Shown: one piece after another, positions 9,057 through 17,383 of the stretch
Layout of the letters: each line of letters opens with the position of its first letter
Position numbering within the stretch: position 1 is the stretch's first letter
NCBI RefSeq assembly: GCF_014639435.1
Contig: NZ_BMFZ01000006.1
Span: 62,001 to 126,000, forward strand
DNA: 64,000 nt
Direction of reading: 5' to 3'
Origin: Hafnia psychrotolerans
GTDB taxonomy: Bacteria; Pseudomonadota; Gammaproteobacteria; Enterobacterales; Enterobacteriaceae
Notes under the pieces: generated by a model
The model's input: the letters and a program-made list of their open reading frames with translations, nothing else
What the model was told of the DNA's origin: nothing
The model's database searches: none
Position numbers and translations under genes: made by a program

Positions 9057-9392
9057 TTATTCTCCTTCTTTTTCCATCATCAGATGGGCAAATGGGGTCA
9101 AGGCTGAGGCTGCCGCCGGCCATCCTGCATAAAAAGCCAAATGGGTGATCAGTTCACTCAACTCAAGCTGAGTAACCCCGTTTTTCATCGCCAGAGTCAG
9201 ATGATAAGGCAGTTGTTCAACGCGGTTCAGCGCAACCAAGGTGGCGACCGTGATCAGGCTGCGGTCACGTACAGAGAGCTCATCTCTTTCCCAAAGATCG
9301 CCAAACAAGACCTGCTCAGTAAGCTCAGCCAATTTCGGTGTCAGAATCGCCATGATTTCCAATGTCAGTGTTTGAGGGGTGTTTGTGCTCAT
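9057..9392 (-). CDS. Carboxymuconolactone decarboxylase (CMD) family protein
   Basis: A 111-residue all-helical CMD-domain protein (LFGDLWERDELSVRDRSLITVATLVAL, here broken across residues 29-55, then a second helix pair with HLTLAMKNGVT and ELITHLAFYAGWPAA). The Cys-x-x-Cys pair of AhpD-like peroxidases is absent, so it is closer to gamma-CMD/YurZ-type enzymes than to alkylhydroperoxidases. It is the first gene of the CMD-tautomerase-DUF4865 operon, divergent from the LysR gene across 106 bp, so that LysR protein is its likely regulator. Confidence 0.85.
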   Translation of the reverse strand: MSTNTPQTLTLEIMAILTPKLAELTEQVLFGDLWERDELSVRDRSLITVATLVALNRVEQLPYHLTLAMKNGVTQLELSELITHLAFYAGWPAAASALTPFAHLMMEKEGE

Positions 9393-9498
9393 ATCAGCGT
9401 CCTTTAGTACGGGTGTGAAGCTGAGAATAAGCGGTTATAATTATCCTGAAAATCGAAAATAACAGTAATGTTAATCCACAAAAACAGGATGCTAAAGC
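9393..9498. promoter_or_regulatory. CMD operon / LysR divergent promoter region
   Basis: A 106-bp intergenic region, AT-rich, with a near-palindrome GGTTATAATTATCC at about 9432-9445 that could serve as a LysR-type operator and contains TATAAT-like sequence. No binding can be proved from sequence alone. Confidence 0.3.
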
Positions 9499-10398
9499 AT
9501 GGCCAAACGACCGATCACTTTTGATGCTGAGGCGTTGCGGAGTTTTGTCGCTGGAATTGAGCTTGGAAGCTTTGTGCTGGCGGCTGACCGTTTGGGGCGT
9601 TCGACGTCGGCGGTCAGTGCTCAGTTGAAAAAACTCGAGCAGCAGGCAGGGACGCCATTGGTACAAAAATCTGGCCGACATCTGATACTGACCGAACGGG
9701 GTGAAGTCATGCTGAGCTATGCGCGGCGGATTCTGAGGCTCAACGATGAAGCCAGCGCGGCACTGTTGGCCAGCCCACTGAATGGCAGCCTGAATCTGGG
9801 TATGCAGGAAGACTTTGGTGAGACTTTGCTACCGGCTATTCTCGGCACCTTCACCCGTGCCCATCCTCAGGTGCAACTTTCTGCCAGTATTACCCGTAAT
9901 CAGCAATTGCTCGAGGGGATACGCCATAGTGAATTCGATCTGACGGTAAGTTGGCAAGCCGATGACGAACCGTGTTTTCCGACCAGCCAGTCTCTCGGGC
10001 ATAGTGCTTTACGCTGGATTGGCGCTGAGCATTTTTCTCTTGAACACTATTTGCACTCTGGTGAGCCGCTGCCTTTACTGGTGTTTGAAGCGCCCTGTTT
10101 GATGCGAAGTGCCGCCACCGCTGCGTTGGACCATGCGGGTATTCCCTGGAGGATTGCGTTTACCAGCCGTAGCCTTAGCGGGATCTGGGCGGCGATGTCG
10201 GCGGGGCTTGGTATCACTGTGCGCACCGATTTTGGCATGCCTCAGACATTGCGGGTCTTAAACCAGCTACCCGCACCCGGTGAAGTGGGGATCAGTCTGC
10301 ATCAGAGTCAGACTCAGCCTGGTGATGCGGCCAACTGCCTGAAAGGGGCGATAATGGATTTCTTTGCGGGCCATCGATTACGCAGTCACGATGGCTAA
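9499..10398 (+). CDS. LysR family transcriptional regulator
   Basis: A 299-residue LysR-type protein. The N-terminal winged helix (residues about 8-65: FVAGIELGSFVLAADRLG, then STSAVSAQLKKLEQQ) is followed by the substrate-binding domain (residues about 90-290). It is divergent from the CMD-tautomerase-DUF4865 operon and probably controls it. The wording of the HTH and its position resemble regulators of similar detoxification operons, but the inducer cannot be predicted. Confidence 0.9.
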   Translation: MAKRPITFDAEALRSFVAGIELGSFVLAADRLGRSTSAVSAQLKKLEQQAGTPLVQKSGRHLILTERGEVMLSYARRILRLNDEASAALLASPLNGSLNLGMQEDFGETLLPAILGTFTRAHPQVQLSASITRNQQLLEGIRHSEFDLTVSWQADDEPCFPTSQSLGHSALRWIGAEHFSLEHYLHSGEPLPLLVFEAPCLMRSAATAALDHAGIPWRIAFTSRSLSGIWAAMSAGLGITVRTDFGMPQTLRVLNQLPAPGEVGISLHQSQTQPGDAANCLKGAIMDFFAGHRLRSHDG

Positions 10399-10489
10399 AA
10401 GAAGAGAAAGACCTGAGCCGGCAGGTGTGCTGCTCATCGGTAAAATGCTACTCTGCGGAACCGGCCGATACAGCCACTTACGGAACAAC

Positions 10490-12187
10490 ATGACTTTGAA
10501 AGCAGCCGACGCCTGGCAAAAGGGCGACCTCATTAATCTCTTGATCGCTATTCCGGCCGGGATCATCGCCGCGTTGGTCACGATTGCTTTTCGCGGGGCG
10601 ATTTCGGGCATTAACGGCCTAATGTTCACTGACGGCAGCGATATTACCAAAGCGTTTCTCGAATACCCGCGGGCGATATGGCCACTGATCACCACCGTTG
10701 GCGGCGTGGTCGCCGGTTTTATCCTACTTTGGGCGATGAATGTCGAACGCAAGCATGGCAACATGCCGGACTATCTCGACGTGATTGACCAGCGCCTGCC
10801 GGGGATTCCGTTGCGCAGCACCTTGCTGCGGGCGGCGTCCTCACTGGCCAGTATCGCCAGCGGCGGGTCGATTGGCCGTGAAGGGGCGATGGTGCAGCTT
10901 TCGGCACTCAGCGGCAGCTTGCTCGGGCGCTTTTCCCGTTTGCGCGTTTTGCACCAGTCAGATGTTATTGCCATGGCGGCGGCAGGTGGGTTGGCCGCTG
11001 TCTATCACGCGCCCTTTGCGGGCGCGCTTTTCGTGGCAGAAATTGCCTTTGGGGTGACCGCCGTACAGCGGCTGATCCCGCTGTTTATTTCTGCCTCGGT
11101 GGCGGTGCTCACCGTTCGCTCGGTGACTGACTACGAACCGCTCTACCTTTATTCCTCTGCCATCTTCAGCCCGTCGCCGGGCGCCATTGTTACCGTGCTC
11201 GCAATCGGCGTGGTGACCGGCACGCTCGGGCCACTGTTTATTGCCTCCATCGACAAAGTCCGTCAGTGGATGAAACCCATTTCACATCCGGCGTTGCGCC
11301 TTGGGTTGGGTGGGCTGGCTGTCGGGCTGGTAGCGATGGTGTCGCCGCTGGTGCTGGGCAACGGTCTTGAAGTGATCGACCTGATCCTCAACAACGGTGA
11401 GCTACATACCTCGCTGCTGCTGGTGCTGATATTGAAAATTGTTGCCACGGCGATCACCGTCGGTTCTGGTGCGGTAGGAGGATTGTTTACGCCGTCGCTG
11501 CTGATCGGTGCTGCCAGCGGGGCGCTGGTTTGTACGTTCCTGCAATGGCTGGGCTTTGATCCTGGACCGGTCGGTTTATATGCTGCCATCGGGATGAGTG
11601 CTTTACTGGCGGCGACCAGCCACGCACCGCTGATGTCCATCATGATGGCGTTCGAAATGACGCTCAATAGTTCGCTGTTGTTCCCGCTGATGCTGGCAAC
11701 AGCGATCTCCTACGTGGTGGCCTCAAGGCTGAAAAACGGAGGAACATACCCGGTGCTGTCCCGGCATAATGCACGTTTTGCCGCGAAAAATGAGTTTGAA
11801 TACAGCTCGGTTGCCTCGTTGATCGTCCCTTGTTCGAAAATGGTCGTGGATTCAATGCTGTCTGACGTGGTCACCGAAGGGCTGAAACAGCGTACCCGTT
11901 ATGTCTATGTCGTGGACCGGCAGGAACGTTTCCTCGGCGTGGTCCCCACCAATGTATTAGCCAGCGGTATTATTGATGGCAGTCTGAAACCTGACAGCTC
12001 GATTGAGCGTTTTATTGAGCAGGAATTTTCCATACTGTATCAAAACGCCAGCTATGAGCAGGCATGGGCAACATTCAGTGAGTCCCCACTGGAACGACTG
12101 CCTGTACTGGAAAACCCCGAAACCCGCCGTCTGCTAGGCGTGGTAACCAAAGCCTCGTTGCTCAATAAAGCTAAAAGCTTTCTGTAA
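10490..12187 (+). CDS. ClC family chloride channel/antiporter with C-terminal CBS domains
   Basis: A 565-residue membrane protein. About residues 15-425 form the ClC fold, with the gating-glutamate motif GSIGREGA and the GGLFTPSL loop that lines the anion path. Residues about 440-560 hold a pair of CBS repeats. The canonical GSGIP selectivity motif is replaced by a HGNMPDY sequence near residue 87, as in ClcB-like members. The start at 10490 is chosen from family length; in-frame Mets at 10364 and 10394 would overlap the LysR gene. The ribosome site is weak (GGA 6 nt upstream). Convergent with the CorA-like gene downstream (15 bp gap, no terminator seen). Acid resistance or anion homeostasis is the likely role. 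Confidence 0.85.
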   Translation: MTLKAADAWQKGDLINLLIAIPAGIIAALVTIAFRGAISGINGLMFTDGSDITKAFLEYPRAIWPLITTVGGVVAGFILLWAMNVERKHGNMPDYLDVIDQRLPGIPLRSTLLRAASSLASIASGGSIGREGAMVQLSALSGSLLGRFSRLRVLHQSDVIAMAAAGGLAAVYHAPFAGALFVAEIAFGVTAVQRLIPLFISASVAVLTVRSVTDYEPLYLYSSAIFSPSPGAIVTVLAIGVVTGTLGPLFIASIDKVRQWMKPISHPALRLGLGGLAVGLVAMVSPLVLGNGLEVIDLILNNGELHTSLLLVLILKIVATAITVGSGAVGGLFTPSLLIGAASGALVCTFLQWLGFDPGPVGLYAAIGMSALLAATSHAPLMSIMMAFEMTLNSSLLFPLMLATAISYVVASRLKNGGTYPVLSRHNARFAAKNEFEYSSVASLIVPCSKMVVDSMLSDVVTEGLKQRTRYVYVVDRQERFLGVVPTNVLASGIIDGSLKPDSSIERFIEQEFSILYQNASYEQAWATFSESPLERLPVLENPETRRLLGVVTKASLLNKAKSFL

Positions 12188-12202
12188 TAGTGTTAAAAAA
12201 TG

Positions 12203-13171
12203 CTAATTATCGTCTCTTCTTTTAAACGCATACCAGCCTGCCAGCAGGGTAAAAATCGCAACAATCACCACCAGTAAAACAAACCCATGGTGATTGTTGG
12301 CAAGAGGAATTCCGCCGACGTTCATGCCAAAAAAACCCGCCACAATATTAATGGGTAGCGCCAGAACGGTGATAACCGTCAACACATACAAGGTGCGGTT
12401 ACTTTGCTCCATCTGGCGTGATGTGATCTCTTCCTGCAGCAACCTAATGCGTTCGGTCAGAGCAATCAGGTCGTTGAGCACCACGGAAAACTCTTCGGCA
12501 AACTGACGTAAATCCTGGACTACATCTGGCGCAATCCACGCAGGCGGGCGGTTGAACAGCCTGAAAAGCGCGGTCGGTTCGGGGGCCAGTAAACGCTGGA
12601 AGCGCAATAGCATCCGCCGCAAACGTCCCAGATTGGCGCGGTTCTTCTTTACGTGATGGCTGAGCAGGCGCTCCTCGATGATGTCAACATACTGATTGGC
12701 GCGGCGGACAATCTGCTCCAGCAACGCCTCCTGTTCTTCCAATAAATAGACCAACAGCTCAGTCGGTGAGCCAATATTCAGATGTTCAAGCCTTTTAAAC
12801 AGGCGTTCGATCAATCTCACCGGTTTATGACGGGCGGTAACGACAAGTTGTTGATGACAGCTTAGCCAGAGTGTTGACGTCTCATCGCTTGTCCCTTCCG
12901 GATGAAAAATCACGTCGTTTAGCACGGCGAGTAAAATGTCGTCCAGCCGTTCTATGCGTGTACTGCGTGAACCCTCACGGATCTCCTCGAAGAAAGCGTC
13001 TCCTACAGAAAAATGCTTCTTAAGCCATTTTTCTGACATGGCATGATTGAGATTGACATGGATCCAGATGAATCCCTGTTCGTGATGGATATCCTGATAG
13101 GTCTCCTGCACCTGCTGAGAGGAAACTCTTTCGGGCGGTTGGTCAGGGCGGAAGACAAAACCGTAAATCAT
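12203..13171 (-). CDS. zntB: CorA/ZntB-like divalent metal transporter
   Basis: A 322-residue CorA superfamily protein. A soluble alpha/beta N-terminal domain and a long helix precede two C-terminal membrane segments; the selectivity loop GMNVGGIP sits between them, as in ZntB and CorA. The length agrees with ZntB (327 aa). The zinc transporter ZntB is the closest well-known relative, but the sequence alone does not settle the ion or direction. The start at 13171 (MIYGFVF) is preferred from family comparison; an in-frame ATG at 13222 would add 17 residues and neither has an ideal ribosome site. An inverted repeat (13257-13277) lies upstream. Confidence 0.72.
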   Translation of the reverse strand: MIYGFVFRPDQPPERVSSQQVQETYQDIHHEQGFIWIHVNLNHAMSEKWLKKHFSVGDAFFEEIREGSRSTRIERLDDILLAVLNDVIFHPEGTSDETSTLWLSCHQQLVVTARHKPVRLIERLFKRLEHLNIGSPTELLVYLLEEQEALLEQIVRRANQYVDIIEERLLSHHVKKNRANLGRLRRMLLRFQRLLAPEPTALFRLFNRPPAWIAPDVVQDLRQFAEEFSVVLNDLIALTERIRLLQEEITSRQMEQSNRTLYVLTVITVLALPINIVAGFFGMNVGGIPLANNHHGFVLLVVIVAIFTLLAGWYAFKRRDDN

Positions 13172-13427
13172 TCCTGTAACTTCTTTATTGAAATTGAGTA
13201 CGGCGGGTTTTTCTTTCTGCATGTCGATGTTCTGATGGCGAAAAACGGGTGACCCATTACGCCAGTAATCGGCGTAAATACAATAACCGAAATGCTAATT
13301 TCACAATTTTGTAATAATCCACCACGCCTCACCCCTAATTTCCCACGGGAACACTTTATGGGCCAATCCTAGTTGAATGTTGAGATTTATGTATTAAGAA
13401 TCAATGCCTTAACTAGTAGCCCTTAGT

Positions 13428-13443
13428 TACCTCTTTGGGGGTA
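13428..13443. promoter_or_regulatory. NarL 7-2-7 binding site upstream of narG
   Basis: TACCTCT-TT-GGGGGTA is an inverted pair of NarL heptamers with a 2-bp gap. The left heptamer is a perfect TACYYMT; the right (TACCCCC when inverted) differs at the last base. Its centre is 52 bp upstream of the FNR site centre, which puts it near -93 if FNR acts at -41.5, close to the well-known -89 NarL region of E. coli narG. Confidence 0.65.
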
Positions 13444-13480
13444 TTTTTCGCTATATAAATAATCACCTAACGACTGTGGC

Positions 13481-13494
13481 TTGATCGTAATCAA
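13481..13494. promoter_or_regulatory. FNR binding site upstream of narG
   Basis: TTGAT-CGTA-ATCAA matches the FNR consensus exactly. With the usual -41.5 placement, transcription of narGHJI would start near 13529, giving a leader of about 78 nt. Confidence 0.82.
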
Positions 13495-13606
13495 CTAGGC
13501 GCGCGTGTGGGGTGCATACCCTGATTGCATATTGAGCAATGACGTTGTATCCCCGCCATTCACATAATGACAAAGCGCGATAAGCCTTTGCACAGGAGAG
13601 TCTCGG

Positions 13607-16600
13607 ATGAGCAAGTTTCTTGACCGGTTTCGCTATTTTAAAACGCTAGCGGAACCCTTCGCTGATGGCCATGGCCAGACGCTGAATACCAATCGTGACT
13701 GGGAAGATGGCTACCGTAGCCGCTGGCAGCATGACAAAGTGGTGCGTTCCACTCACGGTGTTAACTGTACCGGCTCCTGTAGTTGGAAAATCTACGTCAA
13801 GAACGGCCTGGTCACCTGGGAAACCCAGCAGACCGACTATCCGCGTACCCGTCCTGATCTCCCCAATCATGAACCGCGCGGCTGCCCGCGTGGCGCGAGC
13901 TACTCTTGGTATCTCTACAGCGCCAATCGCCTTAAATATCCCTTGATGCGTAAGAAGCTGATTCAACTCTGGCGCGAAGCCAAGCTGAAACACAGCGATC
14001 CGGTGGATGCCTGGGGTTCGATCATCAGCCAACCTGAACAAGCCAAACAGTATAAAGCGGCACGTGGACGCGGTGGTTTTGTGCGTTCCAGCTGGCAGGA
14101 AGTGAATGAGCTGATCGCCGCGTCTAACGTCTACACCGCCAAAACCTTTGGCCCGGACCGCATTATCGGCTTTTCACCTATTCCGGCGATGTCGATGGTC
14201 TCTTATGCGGCGGGTGCTCGTTACCTGTCGCTGATCGGTGGCGTCTGCCTGAGTTTCTACGACTGGTATTGCGACTTGCCACCGGCGTCGCCGATGACCT
14301 GGGGCGAACAAACTGACGTGCCGGAATCTGCTGACTGGTACAACTCGTCATACATTATAGCCTGGGGTTCCAACGTCCCGCAGACCCGTACGCCCGACGC
14401 TCACTTTTTCACTGAAGTGCGCTACAAAGGCACCAAGACGGTGGCGATCACGCCGGATTACGCCGAAGTGGCCAAACTGTGTGACCACTGGTTAGCGCCA
14501 AAACAGGGCACCGACAGCGCACTGGCACTGGCCATGGGCCACGTTATTCTCAAATCCTTCCACCTCGATAACCCAAGCCAATACTTCATCGATTATGTGC
14601 GTCGTTACACCGACATGCCAATGCTGGTGATGCTGGAGCCGCGTGAAGATGGCTCTTATGCTGCTGGCCGTATGCTACGGGCTTCTGACCTGGTGGATAA
14701 TCTTGGTCAGGAAAATAACCCGCAGTGGAAAACCATCGCTATTGATGAAACCAGCGGCGAACTGGTCTCTCCGCTGGGGTCCATCGGTTACCGCTGGGGC
14801 CAGAAAGGCAAATGGAATTTGCAAGCTCGAGAAGGTAAAGATCAGCAAGAAGTCAGCCTGACGCTGAGCCTGATGGACAAGCATGATGACGTAGTTGAGG
14901 TTGGATTCCCTTACTTTGGTGGTGCGGTCAGCGAACACTTTAACAGCGTTGCGCTGGAAGAAGTGCTGCTGCACAAGCTGCCGGTGAAGCGCCTGCCACT
15001 GGCCGATGGCAGCAGCGTATTAGTCACCAGTGTCTACGATTTGACCCTCGCCAATTATGGCGTTGAGCGTGGTCTGAATGATGAAAACTGCGCTAAAACC
15101 TTTGACCAGGTGAAAGCCTACAGCCCAGCCTGGGCTGAGCTGATCACCGGGGTTTCACAACAAAATATCGTGCGTATCGCGACCGAGTTCGCCGATAACG
15201 CTAACAAAACCCATGGCCGTTCAATGATCATCGTCGGTGCCGGTATGAACCACTGGTACCACATGGACATGAACTACCGCGGCCTGATCAACATGCTGGT
15301 GTTCTGCGGTTGTGTTGGTCAGAGTGGGGGCGGATGGGCGCACTATGTCGGTCAGGAAAAACTGCGTCCGCAAACCGGCTGGCAGCCGCTGGCCTTTGGC
15401 CTCGACTGGCAGCGTCCGCCGCGCCAGATGAACAGCACCTCGTTCTTCTATAACCACTCCAGCCAGTGGCGCTATGAAACTGTCGCGCCGCAGGAGTTGC
15501 TGTCGCCGCTGGCAGATAAATCGCAGTTCACTGGCAGCATGATTGATTTCAATGTACGTGCTGAGCGCATGGGTTGGTTGCCTTCCGCGCCCCAGTTGAA
15601 CGTCAATCCTTTGAATCTGGCTGACATGGCGAAACAGGCCGGTAAAACCCCGCAGGAATATACGGTCGACAGCCTGAAAGACGGCAGTGTGCGTTTTGCG
15701 GCAGAACAGCCTGATGATCCGCAGAACTTCCCGCGTAACCTGTTTGTCTGGCGTTCAAACCTGCTCGGCTCGTCCGGTAAAGGCCACGAATACATGCTGA
15801 AATATCTGCTGGGTACAGAACACGGTATTCAGGGAGAAGATCTCGGGATGCAGGGCGGCATTATGCCGGAAGAGGTCGAATGGCAGGATCAGGGCGGCGA
15901 AGGCAAACTGGATCTGGTGGTGACGCTCGATTTCCGCATGTCCAGCACCTGTCTCTATTCCGACATCGTGCTGCCAACGGCGACCTGGTACGAAAAAGAC
16001 GACATGAATACCTCGGACATGCATCCCTTTATTCATCCGCTGTCTGCCGCCGTTGATCCGGCGTGGGATTCAAAAAGTGACTGGGAAATCTACAAAGGCA
16101 TCGCCAAAGAGTTCTCTCGTGTTTGTGTCGGCCATCTGGGGGTAGAAACCGATCTGGTAACCCTGCCGATTCAACACGACTCCGCCGCTGAAATGGCGCA
16201 GCCATTGGGTGTGGAAGACTGGAAAAAAGGCGATTGCGACTTAATACCTGGCGTGACCGCACCGCATCTGGTGACCGTGGAACGCGATTACCCAAACACC
16301 TACGAACGTTACACTTCGCTTGGTCCGCTGATGGATAAATTGGGCAACGGCGGTAAAGGGATTAGCTGGAACACCGACAGCGAAATCGAGCTGCTTAAAA
16401 AACTCAATTACACCAAGGCTGATGGTGCGGCCAAAGGGCGTCCAAATATCGCCACCGCGATCGACGCTGCCGAAGTCATTCTGACGCTGGCACCGGAAAC
16501 TAACGGTCAGGTCGCCGTCAAAGCCTGGGCGGCACTCAGCCAAAACACCGGTATAGACCATACGCATCTGGCGCTGAACAAAGAAGATGAGAAGATCCGC

Positions 16601-17383
16601 TTCCGCGATATTCAGGCCCAGCCGCGCAAAATCATCTCCAGTCCGACCTGGTCTGGTTTGGAAGATGAGCACGTGTCCTACAACGCCTGTTACACCAACG
16701 TCCATGAGTTGATTCCATGGCGCACGCTGTCAGGTCGCCAGCAGATTTATCAGGATCACGCGTGGATGCGTGCTTTCGGTGAGAGCTTGTTGGTGTACCG
16801 TCCACCCATTGATACCCGTGCGGCACAGCCGCTGCTCAATGCCAAGCCGAACGGCAACCCGGAAATGGCGCTTAACTTCCTGACGCCGCACCAGAAATGG
16901 GGCATTCACTCCACCTACAGTGACAACTTGCTGATGCTGACGTTAAGCCGCGGCGGGCCGATTGTCTGGCTGAGTGAAGAGGATGCAAAACAGTTGGGTG
17001 TTGAAGATAACGACTGGATCGAAGCCTTTAACGCTAACGGCTCACTGAGCGCCCGTGCGGTAGTCAGCCAGCGGGTGCCATCGGGGATGACCATGATGTA
17101 CCACGCGCAGGAACGCATCGTGAACATTCCAGGTTCTGAAATCAGCCAGCAACGTGGCGGCATTCATAACTCGGTGACCCGCGTCTGTCCAAAACCGACG
17201 CATATGATCGGCGGTTATGCCCAACTTTCTTACGGCTTTAACTATTACGGCACCGTAGGTTCCAACCGAGATGAATTTGTGATTGTGCGCAAAATGAACC
17301 GTATCGACTGGTTAGATGACGAAGGCAACGACTACGTACAGGGCGCGGTTGTACAGAAGAAAGTACAGGAGAAAGCCAAATGA
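13607..17383 (+). CDS. narG: Respiratory nitrate reductase alpha subunit NarG
   Basis: A 1258-residue molybdenum bis-MGD catalytic subunit (E. coli 1247). The N-terminal FS0 [4Fe-4S] ligand set is present: His50, Cys54 and Cys58 in HGVNCTGSC, and Cys93 in RGCPRGAS. It reduces nitrate to nitrite on the cytoplasmic side of the membrane, receiving electrons from NarH. It is the first gene of narGHJI and overlaps narH by 4 bp. The start has AGGAGAG upstream. Anaerobic and nitrate control is indicated by the FNR and NarL sites upstream. Confidence 0.98.
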   Translation: MSKFLDRFRYFKTLAEPFADGHGQTLNTNRDWEDGYRSRWQHDKVVRSTHGVNCTGSCSWKIYVKNGLVTWETQQTDYPRTRPDLPNHEPRGCPRGASYSWYLYSANRLKYPLMRKKLIQLWREAKLKHSDPVDAWGSIISQPEQAKQYKAARGRGGFVRSSWQEVNELIAASNVYTAKTFGPDRIIGFSPIPAMSMVSYAAGARYLSLIGGVCLSFYDWYCDLPPASPMTWGEQTDVPESADWYNSSYIIAWGSNVPQTRTPDAHFFTEVRYKGTKTVAITPDYAEVAKLCDHWLAPKQGTDSALALAMGHVILKSFHLDNPSQYFIDYVRRYTDMPMLVMLEPREDGSYAAGRMLRASDLVDNLGQENNPQWKTIAIDETSGELVSPLGSIGYRWGQKGKWNLQAREGKDQQEVSLTLSLMDKHDDVVEVGFPYFGGAVSEHFNSVALEEVLLHKLPVKRLPLADGSSVLVTSVYDLTLANYGVERGLNDENCAKTFDQVKAYSPAWAELITGVSQQNIVRIATEFADNANKTHGRSMIIVGAGMNHWYHMDMNYRGLINMLVFCGCVGQSGGGWAHYVGQEKLRPQTGWQPLAFGLDWQRPPRQMNSTSFFYNHSSQWRYETVAPQELLSPLADKSQFTGSMIDFNVRAERMGWLPSAPQLNVNPLNLADMAKQAGKTPQEYTVDSLKDGSVRFAAEQPDDPQNFPRNLFVWRSNLLGSSGKGHEYMLKYLLGTEHGIQGEDLGMQGGIMPEEVEWQDQGGEGKLDLVVTLDFRMSSTCLYSDIVLPTATWYEKDDMNTSDMHPFIHPLSAAVDPAWDSKSDWEIYKGIAKEFSRVCVGHLGVETDLVTLPIQHDSAAEMAQPLGVEDWKKGDCDLIPGVTAPHLVTVERDYPNTYERYTSLGPLMDKLGNGGKGISWNTDSEIELLKKLNYTKADGAAKGRPNIATAIDAAEVILTLAPETNGQVAVKAWAALSQNTGIDHTHLALNKEDEKIRFRDIQAQPRKIISSPTWSGLEDEHVSYNACYTNVHELIPWRTLSGRQQIYQDHAWMRAFGESLLVYRPPIDTRAAQPLLNAKPNGNPEMALNFLTPHQKWGIHSTYSDNLLMLTLSRGGPIVWLSEEDAKQLGVEDNDWIEAFNANGSLSARAVVSQRVPSGMTMMYHAQERIVNIPGSEISQQRGGIHNSVTRVCPKPTHMIGGYAQLSYGFNYYGTVGSNRDEFVIVRKMNRIDWLDDEGNDYVQGAVVQKKVQEKAK

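Larger units (their letters stand above)
13172..13606. promoter_or_regulatory. zntB-narG divergent control region
   Basis: This 435-bp region holds a short hairpin TTACGCC-AGTAATC-GGCGTAA (13257-13277) close to the zntB-like gene, a NarL 7-2-7 pair (13428-13443) and a perfect FNR site (13481-13494) ahead of narG. Between the last two is an AT-rich stretch. No ORF is convincing. Confidence 0.65.
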
